In this document: positions 1 through 8,812 of the stretch, piece after piece
Numbering within the stretch: position 1 is the first letter of the stretch
How the letters are laid out: every line of letters begins with the position of its first letter
Assembly (NCBI GenBank): GCA_020831895.1
Contig: JAFIFS010000045.1
Coordinates: 1-41,528, forward strand
From: Chromatiales bacterium
GTDB taxonomy: Bacteria > Pseudomonadota > Gammaproteobacteria > Steroidobacterales > GCA-2729495
Direction of reading: 5' to 3'
DNA length: 41,528 bases
The notes under the pieces: model-generated
What the model saw: only the letters and a program-made list of their open reading frames with translations
Database searches by the model: none
Told to the model about the DNA's origin: nothing
Position numbers and translations under genes: made by a program

Positions 1-11
1 GGATGCGGCGC

Positions 12-41
12 CCGAGCCTACAGGGACGTATTCACGGCGTG
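12..41. repeat. Possible dispersed intergenic repeat
   Basis: The stretch contains GCCTACAGGGACG followed by TATTCACGGCGTG. Read on the minus strand this is a CGCCGTGAATACGTCCCTG-type motif, which I recall as a recurrent intergenic sequence near gene ends in gammaproteobacteria. Only one copy is in this window, so repetitiveness cannot be shown here. It lies just beyond the 3' end of the acetoacetyl-CoA synthetase gene. No gene can be supported in bases 1-98. Confidence 0.4.
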
Positions 42-98
42 TCCGGGGAAGCCGCTGCGGACAGCGCCACTACCAACGCAGGAGAAAACTACCCAATC

Positions 99-2057
99 TC
101 ATGATTGAAGTTCCGCGCGGTCGCGGAAGTGATCGAGCGCCCCCGGGTTGGCGAGGGCGGCCAGGTTGCCCGGGTTGCGGCCGTGGATGACAGCGCGCAC
201 CGCGAGTTCCACCAGCTTGCCGCTGCGCGTGCGCGGCAGTTCCGGGACGGCGAGAACCCGTGCCGGCACATGGCGTGGCGAGGCGCAGGCGCGGATGCGG
301 GCGCGAATCCGCTCCACCAGCGAGGCATCCAGCACACAGCCCGGCTGCAGCTCGACGAACAGCACGATACGCGTATCGCCATCCCAGTCCTGGCCAACCG
401 CCAGGCCCTCGCGCACTTCCGCCACATGGGCCAGCTGCCGGTAGATCTCCGCCGTGCCAATCCTGACCCCGCCCGGATTCAGCACCGCGTCCGAGCGCCC
501 GTGGATCATCCAGCCGCCCGAGGGCAGCCGCTCGACATCATCGCCATGCGTCCACACGCCAGGGAAGCGGCCGAAATAGGCGGCGCGATAACGCTCGCCT
601 TCCGGGTCGTTCCAGAAGCCCAGCGGCATCGACGGAAACGGCTGGGTGCAGACGAGCTCACCGCGGCCGGCTTCCATTGCCCGACCGCGTTCATCGAACA
701 CCTCGACCGCCATGCCGAGCGCGGCGCACTGCAGCTCGCCGCGGCGGACCGGCAGCTCGGGGTTGCCGGCGAGAAAGCAGCCGACGATGTCTGTGCCCCC
801 GGCGATCGAGGCCAAGTGCAGGTCCGCGCCGATCTCGCGGTAGACGAAATCGAAGCTGGACGGCAGGAGCGGTGAACCCGTGGACAGCACGGTGCGCAGG
901 ACATCGGGCCTGCAGTGACGCCGCGGGCTGAATTGCGCCTTCTCCAGGCTGGCCAGGTAGCGTGCACTCGTGCCGAAGATCGTCACGGACTCCTCCCCGG
1001 CCATGCGCCAGAGCACGCCTGGATCAGGGTGCATCGGCGAACCCTCGTAGAGTACGAGCGCCGCCCCTGTCGCCAGGGCGCTCACCTGCCAGTTCCACAT
1101 CATCCAGCCACAGGTCGTGAAGTAGAAAAGCCGGTCGGAGGGCTTCAGGTCGACGTGCAGAAGGTGTTCCTTCAGGTGGGTCAGCAGGGTGCCACCCGCA
1201 CCGTGCACGATGCACTTCGGCGCCCCCGTGGTGCCGGACGAATACAGGATGTACAAAGGATGATCGAACGGCAGCTCCGTGTACTCGACCTGTCGCGCGG
1301 CCGGGTCGACGAACGCCGACCATGACTTGGTCCCGGCGACAGCCGGCTCCCGCGCGAACGGTCCCGGCACCGAGATGATCCGCTCGACCGAGGGCAGGTG
1401 GGCAGCCAGCTGCGCCACCACCGGCCGCACGTCGATGCGGCGGCCGGCCCAGTGGTAGCCGTCGGTGACAAACAGCAGGCGCGGGGCCACCTGGCCGAAA
1501 CGCTCCAGCACCGCGTCCGCGCCGAAGTCCGGCGAGCAGCAGGTCCAGGTGCCGCCGAGCGCAGTGACCGCAAGCATCGCGATCACGGCCTCGGGCGCAT
1601 TGGGCAGCATCGCCGCGACCCGGTCACCGGGCGCCAGCCCCGCGGCCCTGAGGCCAGCCTGAACCCCGGCCACGGCCTCATGCAGCTCCCGGCGCGTCAG
1701 GCTGCGCCGTGCGCCCGTCTCGTCGCGCCAGATCATCGCCAGCCGCTCGTCGGGATCCCGCAGAAGGCACGCCGCGAAATTCAGCTGCCGGCCGGGAAAC
1801 CAGCGCGTTCCGGGCAGCGCCGGGAACCCCTCCAGAACCGGACGCTCGTCCAGCGCCAGGTCGAGACCGGCGAACCGCGCGACGGACTCCCAGAATTCTG
1901 CCGGCTCACGCAGCGACCAGGCATGGAGGTCCGGGTAATCAGTAAAGGCCCCAAGCCCCTTGGCACCCAGCCACTCGCGAAAACGCCGCATGCCGGAATC
2001 ACGGCTGCGGGCCGCACCCGGCCTCCAGAGCTCCGGATTCCCGGGGCCGGCCTTCAT
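99..2057 (-). CDS. Acetoacetyl-CoA synthetase (acetoacetate-CoA ligase)
   Basis: The 652-residue protein belongs to the acyl-adenylate-forming (ANL) family and should activate acetoacetate to acetoacetyl-CoA with ATP in the cytosol. The phosphate-binding loop YSSGTTGAPK is followed by CIVHGAGG, which is characteristic of acetoacetyl-CoA synthetases rather than acetyl-CoA synthetases. Further family signatures are WTHGDD, the hinge IHGRSDAVLNPGGVRIG, and the C-terminal catalytic lysine in RTRSGK. Length is normal for the family (about 650). The ATG follows immediately after the fdhD stop codon with no gap, so it is very probably the last gene of a moaA-fdhD operon. The role in ketone-body or polyhydroxybutyrate turnover is inferred from the family. 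A related short-chain acyl-CoA ligase is the main alternative. Confidence 0.93.
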   Translation of the reverse strand: MKAGPGNPELWRPGAARSRDSGMRRFREWLGAKGLGAFTDYPDLHAWSLREPAEFWESVARFAGLDLALDERPVLEGFPALPGTRWFPGRQLNFAACLLRDPDERLAMIWRDETGARRSLTRRELHEAVAGVQAGLRAAGLAPGDRVAAMLPNAPEAVIAMLAVTALGGTWTCCSPDFGADAVLERFGQVAPRLLFVTDGYHWAGRRIDVRPVVAQLAAHLPSVERIISVPGPFAREPAVAGTKSWSAFVDPAARQVEYTELPFDHPLYILYSSGTTGAPKCIVHGAGGTLLTHLKEHLLHVDLKPSDRLFYFTTCGWMMWNWQVSALATGAALVLYEGSPMHPDPGVLWRMAGEESVTIFGTSARYLASLEKAQFSPRRHCRPDVLRTVLSTGSPLLPSSFDFVYREIGADLHLASIAGGTDIVGCFLAGNPELPVRRGELQCAALGMAVEVFDERGRAMEAGRGELVCTQPFPSMPLGFWNDPEGERYRAAYFGRFPGVWTHGDDVERLPSGGWMIHGRSDAVLNPGGVRIGTAEIYRQLAHVAEVREGLAVGQDWDGDTRIVLFVELQPGCVLDASLVERIRARIRACASPRHVPARVLAVPELPRTRSGKLVELAVRAVIHGRNPGNLAALANPGALDHFRDRAELQS

Positions 2058-2915
2058 TCAGTCCGCGAGCACACGCTGCGGCCCCGTATAGACATTGCAG
2101 CGGCCGTCGCGCAGGAAGCCGACCAGCGTGATGCCGGCCTCCCAGGCCAGCTCGACCGCGAGACTGGACGGCGCGCCGACTGCGGCCAGCAGCGGGCAGC
2201 CGGCCATCCGGGCCTTCTGCACCAGCTCGAAGCTGGCCCGCCCGCTGACCAGCAGCCCCTCACCCTGCAGCGGCAGCTCACCCGACAGCAGCGCCGCGCC
2301 GACCAGCTTGTCCAGCGCATTGTGGCGGCCAATGTCCTCGCGGAGATCGGCCAGCCTGCCGGCACTGTCGAACCTGGCGGCCGCGTGCAGCCCGCCGGTG
2401 CGGCTGAAGCCTGGCTGCCGGGCTGCCAGCGCGGCCGGAAGGCCGAGCAGCGACCGCAGCGGAAAAGCCGGACCCTGATCATCCGGCAGGTCCCAGGGGC
2501 TGCGGGCGCTCAATGCCTCGAGCGCCGTCTTGCCGCAGACACCACAGGCAGAGCCCGCCAGCAGCCGCCGCGAAAGCCCCTCCCGGGGCGGCTCCACGCC
2601 CGGCGCGAGGTGGGCCTCCATCACCTGAGGCTGGTCGGCGGCGGGCGCGATCCGGGCGAGATCGCTGGACGACCGGATCAGGCCCTCGGTCAGCAGCAGG
2701 CCGGCCAGCAGCGCCTCATCATCACCGGGCGTGCGCATGGTGACAGCCAGCGTGAACACCTGCCGTGCCGACGCGGGGCCGTGGAGCAGGTGTATCTCGA
2801 GGGGCTCCTCGACGGCGACCCAGTCGAGCCCGCCGGGGTCTGCATTCTGCTTCGTCGGCAGGCGGCGGACCGGCAGCTGCCGGTGACCGGCACCGCTGGT
2901 CGGAGCCTCAGCCAC
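2058..2915 (-). CDS. fdhD: FdhD, sulfur carrier for formate dehydrogenase maturation
   Basis: FdhD transfers sulfur from the IscS desulfurase to the bis-MGD molybdenum cofactor of formate dehydrogenases. The essential pair is visible as GSACGVCGK (C124 and C127 with the start used here), and the family motif DIGRHNALDKLVG lies in the second half. The reading frame stays open upstream through moaA, but the family alignment (DWVAVEEPLEI near the N-terminus) places the start at a GTG overlapping the moaA stop (GTGGCTGA). That gives 285 residues, close to the E. coli protein (277). The overlap implies translational coupling with moaA. No formate dehydrogenase is in the window, so the client must be elsewhere. 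Confidence 0.93.
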   Translation of the reverse strand: MAEAPTSGAGHRQLPVRRLPTKQNADPGGLDWVAVEEPLEIHLLHGPASARQVFTLAVTMRTPGDDEALLAGLLLTEGLIRSSSDLARIAPAADQPQVMEAHLAPGVEPPREGLSRRLLAGSACGVCGKTALEALSARSPWDLPDDQGPAFPLRSLLGLPAALAARQPGFSRTGGLHAAARFDSAGRLADLREDIGRHNALDKLVGAALLSGELPLQGEGLLVSGRASFELVQKARMAGCPLLAAVGAPSSLAVELAWEAGITLVGFLRDGRCNVYTGPQRVLAD

Positions 2916-3972
2916 CGATGTAGTACATCTCGACCTTCTGCTCGGGCTGACGCTGCTCGGCGCGCAGCTCGCTGTAACGATCCTCCCGCATGCGCCACAC
3001 GCCGGCAACCAGTTCGCGCAGCTCGTCATCAGTGGCGCCGGCCCGCAGCGGCCCGCGAAGGTCCGTACCGGTCGAGGCAAACAGGCAGGTGAACAGCTGT
3101 CCGTCGGAGGACAGCCGCGCCCTTGTGCAGGATCCACAGAAGGGCTCGGAGACTGAGGAGATGAAACCGATCTCACCGGCTCCATCCTCGAACGCATAGC
3201 GTTCGGCGACCTCGCCGTGGTAGTTGGCCTGCACCGGCCGCAGCGGCCAGCGTGCGCCAATCATTTCCAGCAGCTCGCGCGAGGGCACGGTGTCACTCTC
3301 GCGCCAGTGGTTGATCGTACCGACATCCATGTACTCGATGAAACGGACAATCACGCCGGTCCCGCGGAAATGTGCGACCAGCTCGGGCACCGTGTGCTCG
3401 TTGATACCCCGCTTGATCACGGCGTTGACCTTGATCGGCGCAAGGCCCGCAGCCTGCGCCTCGGCAATACCTTCGAGCACACGGTCACGGCTCCCGCGCC
3501 CACCACTCATCTGCAGGAACACGGCCTCGTCCAGCGAGTCGAGGCTCACCGTCACGCGGCTCAGGCCCGCGGCCTTGAGCGCCGCTGCATGCTGGGCCAG
3601 CAGGATGCCGTTGGTCGTCAGCGCGATGTCATCGATGCCGTCCAGCCGCGAAAGGTCGCCGATCAGCTCGGCCAGGTTGGGCCGCAGCAGCGGCTCGCCG
3701 CCGGTAATCCGCAGCTTGTTCACGCCGAGGCCTGCAAACAGCTGCGCCAGGCGGAGGATCTCGTCGAAGAAGAGCCGCTCGTTGCTCTTCAGGAACTGGA
3801 AATCCTTGTGGTACTTGTCTTCCGGCATGCAGTACGGACAGCGGAAGTTACAGCGGTCCATCACCGAGATACGCAGGTCGCGCAGCGGGCGCGTCATGCG
3901 GTCGGTGAGACCCCCGGAGCGATCCAGAGCCGGAAGCCGGCCATCCTCTAGCCTGATGATTGTCTCGTCCAT
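2908..3972 (-). CDS. moaA: MoaA, GTP 3',8-cyclase
   Basis: This radical-SAM enzyme makes the first committed intermediate of molybdopterin synthesis from GTP, together with MoaC. The radical-SAM cluster motif is MDRCNFRCPYC (C41, C45, C48). The C-terminal second 4Fe-4S cluster is seen as PFCGSCTRARLS with a further cysteine in LFTCLFA, and the protein ends in the Gly-Gly tail (YYIGG) expected for MoaA. Length 354 is slightly long because of about 25 extra N-terminal residues; Met26 (MTRPLRDLR) is an alternative start. No Shine-Dalgarno precedes the ATG; an extended -10-like TGCTAGTGT ends 6 nt before it. It heads the moaA-fdhD-acetoacetyl-CoA synthetase operon and is divergent from the quinone oxidoreductase. 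MoaC, MoaD and MoaE are not in the window. Confidence 0.96.
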   Translation of the reverse strand: MDETIIRLEDGRLPALDRSGGLTDRMTRPLRDLRISVMDRCNFRCPYCMPEDKYHKDFQFLKSNERLFFDEILRLAQLFAGLGVNKLRITGGEPLLRPNLAELIGDLSRLDGIDDIALTTNGILLAQHAAALKAAGLSRVTVSLDSLDEAVFLQMSGGRGSRDRVLEGIAEAQAAGLAPIKVNAVIKRGINEHTVPELVAHFRGTGVIVRFIEYMDVGTINHWRESDTVPSRELLEMIGARWPLRPVQANYHGEVAERYAFEDGAGEIGFISSVSEPFCGSCTRARLSSDGQLFTCLFASTGTDLRGPLRAGATDDELRELVAGVWRMREDRYSELRAEQRQPEQKVEMYYIGG

Positions 3973-4079
3973 GGCGGAACACTAGCAAAAAGCCCCGAGG
4001 CTGCGTTGATTTTGCTCATTCGCGACCATTGCAGACCGACGGGGCTGCAGCACCGGTGGCGCTGCTGCACAATAGGCTC

Positions 4080-5087
4080 ATGAGCAGCCGCAAAACGGGC
4101 GAACTGCCACGCAGCATGCGCGTGGTCGCGATCCGGGAACCTGGAGAGCCAGAGGTGCTCGAGGTCCGTCAGCAGCCTGTGCCACGGCCAGGACCCGGCG
4201 AGGTGCTGATCCGGGTCGCGGCAGCCGGGGTCAACCGTCCGGATTGCCTGCAGAGGCGCGGCCTGTACCCGCCGCCCGAAGGCGCTTCGGAAATACCCGG
4301 GCTTGAGGCCTCCGGCACGGTCGTCGCCTGCGGCGATGATGTCGACTGGCCGGCCCCGGGCGATCACGTCTGTGCGCTGCTGACTGGGGGTGGCTATGCG
4401 GAGTACTGCGTCGCTCCTGGCGTACAGTGCCTGCCCTGGCCCTCCGGCTGGAGCATCGCCGAGGCAGCTGCCCTGCCCGAAGCGCTGTTCACGGTCTGGA
4501 GCAACGTGTTCGAGCGAGGCGCGCTCAAGTCGGGTGAAACCCTGCTCGTGCATGGCGGCGCCAGCGGCATCGGCTCGCTCGCGATCCAGCTTGCGCACGC
4601 AATGGATGCACGCGTGCTTGCAACAGCCGGGAGCGACGAGAAGACAGCCTTCTGCACCCGGCTTGGGGCCATGAGGGCGATCAACTACCGGCAGGAGCGC
4701 TTTGCCGAGGTGGCCAGGAGGGAGGCCGGTGGCGTCGATGTGATACTCGACATCGTCGGCGGCGGCTACCTTGAGGACAACCTGAAGTCGCTGCGCGAGG
4801 ATGGCCGACTGGTCGTGATCGCAGTCCTCGGTGGCCCGCGCGACGAGATCAACCTGGCAAGGGTCATGATGCGCCGGCTCACGGTGACGGGCTCGACGCT
4901 GCGCGCACGGCCCGTGGCCGAAAAAGGCCGCATCGCTGCTGCCCTGCGCAAGCATGTCTGGCCGCTGCTCGAGGACCGGCGCGTGGTGCCCGTGATCCAG
5001 CAGACCTTCCCGCTGCATGAGGCAGCGGCCGCCCACAGCCTGCTGGAAGCCAATGCCGCCATGGGCAAGTGCGTGCTGGTAACCTGA
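4080..5087 (+). CDS. NAD(P)H quinone oxidoreductase, PIG3/zeta-crystallin family
   Basis: This 335-residue protein is a zinc-free medium-chain dehydrogenase/reductase. The N-terminal GroES-like half carries GVNRPDCLQRRGLYPPP, typical of the PIG3 quinone oxidoreductase branch. The Rossmann half has HGGASGIGSLAIQLA as the NADPH-binding loop. No structural-zinc cysteine cluster is seen. The open frame extends upstream to 3960, but homology starts at MRVVAIREPGEPEV, so ATG 4080 is used; ATG 4116 is also possible. A CACAAT hexamer ends 6 nt before ATG 4080 and no Shine-Dalgarno is present, so the message may be leaderless. It is the first gene of a plus-strand run with the XdhC-like gene starting 3 nt after its stop. 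The true substrate is unknown. Confidence 0.88.
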   Translation: MSSRKTGELPRSMRVVAIREPGEPEVLEVRQQPVPRPGPGEVLIRVAAAGVNRPDCLQRRGLYPPPEGASEIPGLEASGTVVACGDDVDWPAPGDHVCALLTGGGYAEYCVAPGVQCLPWPSGWSIAEAAALPEALFTVWSNVFERGALKSGETLLVHGGASGIGSLAIQLAHAMDARVLATAGSDEKTAFCTRLGAMRAINYRQERFAEVARREAGGVDVILDIVGGGYLEDNLKSLREDGRLVVIAVLGGPRDEINLARVMMRRLTVTGSTLRARPVAEKGRIAAALRKHVWPLLEDRRVVPVIQQTFPLHEAAAAHSLLEANAAMGKCVLVT

Positions 5088-5090
5088 GCC

Positions 5091-6176
5091 ATGAGCATGA
5101 GGCGCGTGCTTACGCAGTTCGACGCCTGGCGCAGGCAGTCCAGCCCGCTGGTGCTGGCGACCGTCTGCGGTACGGCCGGCTCCACCTACAGCAAGACGGG
5201 ACAGCGGGTGCTGTTCGAGCCGGAGAGCGGCCACCATGCCGGACTGGTCAGCGGAGGCTGCCTGGAGACCGACCTCGCCGCGCACGCCAGCGATGTATTG
5301 CGCGACCAGCAGGCACGGCTGGTGCAGTACGACCTGCGCGACCCGGACCAGGAGCTCTTCGGCCTGGCGACCGGCTGCCGGGGCATGCTTGAGATCCTTC
5401 TGCAGCCCCTGCTGCCCAGCCTGGGATACGAACCCTTCGCCCGCATTGGCGCATGGCAGATGGAAGGGCGGAGCGGCACCTGCGCCGTGGTCATCGAGAG
5501 CACGGACCCCGAGGTACCACCCGGCGCGACACTGCTGTATGCCGAGGGCTGCTCGTTCGCACACGGGCTGTCCGGGCCAGCCTCCCGCGCGCTGGACTCG
5601 GCGCTCGGACTGCAGGATGACGGCGCGCGGCGGAAACGGGTGGCGCTGCCCGGCAACAGGCACTGCATCGTTCAGGTCACCGCCATCCGGCCCCTGCCCC
5701 GCCTGCTGGTGATCGGCTCGGGACTCGATGCCGTGCCGCTGGTGAACCTGGCCCGGGAGCTTGGCTTCCTCGTCACCGTCGCCGACCACCGGGAGGCGCA
5801 GCTGAATGATGGACGCTTTGCCGCTGCCGACCAGCGCCAGTGCTCACCCCCGGGCCAGTTGCCGACCAACGAGCCCTTCGATGCCGTGGTCGTCATGACA
5901 CACCATCTGCCCAGCGACCGGGCCTGGCTCGCGGCTCTGTCGGGATCTCGCTGCCGCTACCTCGGCCTGCTGGGTCCGGCCGCGCGGCGCAGCGAGCTGC
6001 TCGCCAGCCTCGGCGAACGGGGAAGCCAGCTGGCCACCAGGATCCACGGCCCGGCCGGCCTGCCCATCGGCAGCGACTCACCGGAAAGCATCGCCCTGTC
6101 GATACTGGCCGAGATCCAGTGGGTGCTGTCGCCGCGCCCGATCGAGGCAAGGGAGCCCCATGTCGCCCAGGCCTGA
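5091..6176 (+). CDS. XdhC/CoxI-family molybdenum-enzyme maturation protein
   Basis: The 361-residue protein has the two-part XdhC/CoxI architecture. The N-terminal domain contains CGTAGSTYSKTGQR, GLVSGGCLETDL and LATGCRGMLEI, all family signatures. The C-terminal XdhC_C Rossmann-like domain contains RLLVIGSG and YLGLLGPAARRSEL, and ends with SPESIALSILAEI. Family members bind molybdenum cofactor and load the sulfurated form into xanthine-dehydrogenase-type enzymes. The gene is wedged between the quinone oxidoreductase (3-nt gap) and moeA (17-nt overlap), which supports a role in cofactor supply. No xanthine dehydrogenase, CO dehydrogenase or aldehyde oxidase subunit is nearby, so the client enzyme is unknown. 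Confidence 0.9.
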   Translation: MSMRRVLTQFDAWRRQSSPLVLATVCGTAGSTYSKTGQRVLFEPESGHHAGLVSGGCLETDLAAHASDVLRDQQARLVQYDLRDPDQELFGLATGCRGMLEILLQPLLPSLGYEPFARIGAWQMEGRSGTCAVVIESTDPEVPPGATLLYAEGCSFAHGLSGPASRALDSALGLQDDGARRKRVALPGNRHCIVQVTAIRPLPRLLVIGSGLDAVPLVNLARELGFLVTVADHREAQLNDGRFAAADQRQCSPPGQLPTNEPFDAVVVMTHHLPSDRAWLAALSGSRCRYLGLLGPAARRSELLASLGERGSQLATRIHGPAGLPIGSDSPESIALSILAEIQWVLSPRPIEAREPHVAQA

Positions 6177-7386
6177 ACCCCGCCGGCGCATCGACGTCGC
6201 CGAGGCCGCCGCGCTGATCGCGGACAACATGCCCTCATGGCCGGCTGAACGCGTGCCGCTGGACGAGGCGGCCGGTGCCATCCTGCGCGAGACCCTTAGC
6301 GCCGAGCGTGACCAGCCGCCCTTCGACCGGGTCACGATGGACGGGATAGCCGTACGCCACGCTACGCTCGCCGCGGGCGCGAGGCGTCTGCGGATCCTTG
6401 GCACCCAGGGCGCCGGCATGCGCCCGCTGGCCCTGGAAGAAGGCGAGACCTGCATCGAGATCATGACCGGTGCGTCGCTCCCAGAGGGTGCCGATACCGT
6501 GATCCCGGTCGAGCGACTCGAGGTAAAGGATGGCCACGCCCTACTGCCGGACAGCCTGGAACCTAAGCCCGGGCAGTATCTTCACCGACGCGCCAGCGAC
6601 CATCGCGCCGGCGATGTGCTGCTCGAGGCCGGCACGCGTATCGGCCCGCCGGAGATGGCCATCCTGACGATAGGCGGCAAGGCCGAGGTCGCCATCGGGC
6701 GCTGGCCGCGCATCGCGCTGGTATCGACCGGCAGCGAACTGGTGGAGCCGGGGCAGCCGATGGCCGACTGGCAGATACGTGCGTCGAATGAACGCGCACT
6801 CGGCACCGCGCTGCGCACCCGCGGCTTCGTGCGCCAGACTCGCATGCTTCTGCCGGACGACCCGGCGCTCATGGAGCAGCGCATCCGGGCCCTGCTCGAT
6901 ACACACGAGGTGCTGATCCTGAGCGGGGGTGTCTCGATGGGTCGGTTCGACCATGTCCCCGCCGTGCTGGAAAAACTGGGCCTCCGGCTGGTCTTCCACA
7001 AGGTGCTCCAGCGACCAGGGCTGCCATTCTGGTTCGGCGTGACGCCCGAGGGACAGCCCGTGTTCGCCCTGCCCGGCAACCCCGTCTCGAGCCTGGTCTG
7101 CCTCGTGCGCTACGTGCTGCCGGCACTCTCCGGGGCGCTTGGATCGGCTCCGGCGGCCTCCCCCCGCGTGCGGCTGGCGGCCGCGGTACAGTTTGCGCCC
7201 GACCTGTGCTGGCTGCTGCCCGTCAGGCTGGTGTCCTGCGCTGATGGTGCGCTGGAAGCCGTGGCGCGGCCGCCGAACACCTCGGGTGATTTCGTCAGCC
7301 TGCATGGCAGCGATGGCTTCGTCGAACTGCCTCGCGGGCAGGACGACTACCCGGCCGGCTTTGTCGCCGCCTTCCATGCCTGGTGA
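6160..7386 (+). CDS. moeA: MoeA, molybdopterin molybdenumtransferase
   Basis: MoeA inserts molybdate into adenylylated molybdopterin, the last step of basic Moco synthesis. At 408 residues it has the usual length. Visible signatures are FDRVTMDGIAV near residue 60, EIMTGASLPEGADTVIP near residue 105, LVSTGSEL around 190, and LSGGVSMGRFDHVP near 255, followed by the GLPFWFG and FALPGNPVSS segment of the MogA-like fold. The start overlaps the XdhC-like gene by 17 nt and the end overlaps the aldehyde dehydrogenase by 11 nt, so the four plus-strand genes look like one transcript. It complements moaA and moaB found nearby. Confidence 0.95.
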   Translation: MSPRPEPRRRIDVAEAAALIADNMPSWPAERVPLDEAAGAILRETLSAERDQPPFDRVTMDGIAVRHATLAAGARRLRILGTQGAGMRPLALEEGETCIEIMTGASLPEGADTVIPVERLEVKDGHALLPDSLEPKPGQYLHRRASDHRAGDVLLEAGTRIGPPEMAILTIGGKAEVAIGRWPRIALVSTGSELVEPGQPMADWQIRASNERALGTALRTRGFVRQTRMLLPDDPALMEQRIRALLDTHEVLILSGGVSMGRFDHVPAVLEKLGLRLVFHKVLQRPGLPFWFGVTPEGQPVFALPGNPVSSLVCLVRYVLPALSGALGSAPAASPRVRLAAAVQFAPDLCWLLPVRLVSCADGALEAVARPPNTSGDFVSLHGSDGFVELPRGQDDYPAGFVAAFHAW

Positions 7387-8797
7387 CTGGCCCATCTGGC
7401 TTGCGGGGCGCGCCTGCCGGACCAGCGAGCCGCTGGCAGTCCATGACAAGTTCAGCGGCCAGGCCTGCGCGCAGACCTTTCTGGCGGGCCCCGCGGAACT
7501 GGAGGCAGCCATCGCAGCCGCGGAGTCAGCCGCGGCGCCCATGCGGCGCCTGCGGCCCTGGCGCCGTGCCGAGGTGCTGCGCCACTGCGCGCAACGCTTC
7601 GAGGCACGCGCCGGGGAACTTGCCCGGCTGCTTTGCACCGAGGCCGGAAAACCGATCACGGACAGCGAAGGCGAGGTCGCGCGACTGGTCGAAACCTTCC
7701 AGATCGCCGCTGCCGAAGCGCTGCGCAATGGTGGTGAAGTGCTCGAGCTGGAAACCAGCGAGCGCAGCGACGGCTATCGCGGCTTCACCCAGCGGGTTCC
7801 CGTGGGGCCCTGTGGCTTCATCTCGCCATTCAACTTCCCGCTGAACCTCGCGGCACACAAGGTCGCGCCGGCCATCGCCGCTGGCTGCCCGTTCGTGCTC
7901 AAGCCAGCCAGCCTGACGCCGCTTGGCGCGCTGCTGATCGGCGAAGTACTGGCGGAAACCGGCCTGCCGCCAGGCGCATTCTCCATCCTGCCATGCGCGC
8001 GGACAGTGGCAGAACCTCTGGCCACCGACCCGCGGCTCAGGCTGCTGAGCTTCACCGGCTCGCCGGAGGCAGGCTGGGCGCTGAAGGCCCGGGCGGTGCG
8101 CAAGAGCGTGGTGCTCGAGCTCGGTGGCAATGCCGCATGCATCGTCGATGAGGGCACGGATATCGATGACGCTGTCGACCGGCTGCTGTTCGGGATCTTC
8201 TACCAGTCGGGCCAGAGCTGCATCTCGGTCCAGCGCGTGCTGCTGCACGAATCGCTGGCCGATCAGCTGCAGCAAAAACTCGTCGCGGGAGCGCGTGCGC
8301 TCAAGGCCGGTGACCCGGGCCTGCGTGAGACGAGCATCGGCCCGCTGATCTCCGTCGATGCGGCCCGGCGGCTGGAAGCATGGATCCGCGAGGCCATCCG
8401 GACCGGGGCCGAGCTGCTGTGCGGGGGCGAGCGTGATGGGGCCATACTGCAGCCGACGCTGCTGAGGGGCGTGCGCGACGATCAGCCCCTGTGGCAGGCG
8501 GAAGCCTTCGGTCCCGTCGCGGTGATCGAGACCTGGCGTGACTTCGACGAGGCGCTGGCCCGCGTGAACGACAGCCGCTTCGGCATTCATGCCGGCATCT
8601 TCACGCCCCGGCTCGACCGTGCGCTGAAGGCCTGGGACGAGCTCGACGTCGGCGGAGTGCTGATCAACGAAGTGCCGTCATGGCGGGCGGACGGGATGCC
8701 CTATGGCGGCGTCAAGGACAGCGGCCTGGGACGGGAGGGCGTTCGCTACGCGATCCGGCACATGACGCAGATACGCAGCCTGGTGATCCGGCGGTAG
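7376..8797 (+). CDS. NAD(P)-dependent aldehyde dehydrogenase
   Basis: This 473-residue protein is a classical aldehyde dehydrogenase. The coenzyme-binding part shows PFNFPLNLAAHKVAPAI and LSFTGSPEAGW. The general-base glutamate is in VLELGGNAACIV, and the catalytic cysteine lies in YQSGQSCISVQRV. The end has the PYGGVKDSGLGREG signature. The frame is open upstream to 7139, but that region is inside moeA; the ATG at 7376, overlapping the moeA stop, matches the family N-terminus. It resembles glyceraldehyde-3-phosphate, sulfoacetaldehyde or phosphonoacetaldehyde-type dehydrogenases in the family, but the sequence alone does not fix the substrate. The convergent aminotransferase and alanine dehydrogenase suggest an aldehyde made by transamination. 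Confidence 0.92.
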   Translation: MPGDWPIWLAGRACRTSEPLAVHDKFSGQACAQTFLAGPAELEAAIAAAESAAAPMRRLRPWRRAEVLRHCAQRFEARAGELARLLCTEAGKPITDSEGEVARLVETFQIAAAEALRNGGEVLELETSERSDGYRGFTQRVPVGPCGFISPFNFPLNLAAHKVAPAIAAGCPFVLKPASLTPLGALLIGEVLAETGLPPGAFSILPCARTVAEPLATDPRLRLLSFTGSPEAGWALKARAVRKSVVLELGGNAACIVDEGTDIDDAVDRLLFGIFYQSGQSCISVQRVLLHESLADQLQQKLVAGARALKAGDPGLRETSIGPLISVDAARRLEAWIREAIRTGAELLCGGERDGAILQPTLLRGVRDDQPLWQAEAFGPVAVIETWRDFDEALARVNDSRFGIHAGIFTPRLDRALKAWDELDVGGVLINEVPSWRADGMPYGGVKDSGLGREGVRYAIRHMTQIRSLVIRR

Positions 8798-8812
8798 GGA
8801 AGAGCAAGAACG

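Noticed and set aside
2916-3260. N-terminal extension of the fdhD frame
   Set aside because: It reads through moaA in another frame and has no FdhD similarity; the GTG at 2915 gives the family length.
3973-4079. A Moco riboswitch before moaA
   Set aside because: Only 107 bp separate the divergent genes, and I see no conserved Moco-riboswitch stem or GNRA-like pattern; the start also looks leaderless.
3948-5789. A 613-residue minus-strand frame
   Set aside because: It is antisense to the quinone oxidoreductase and XdhC-like genes and has no recognisable domain.
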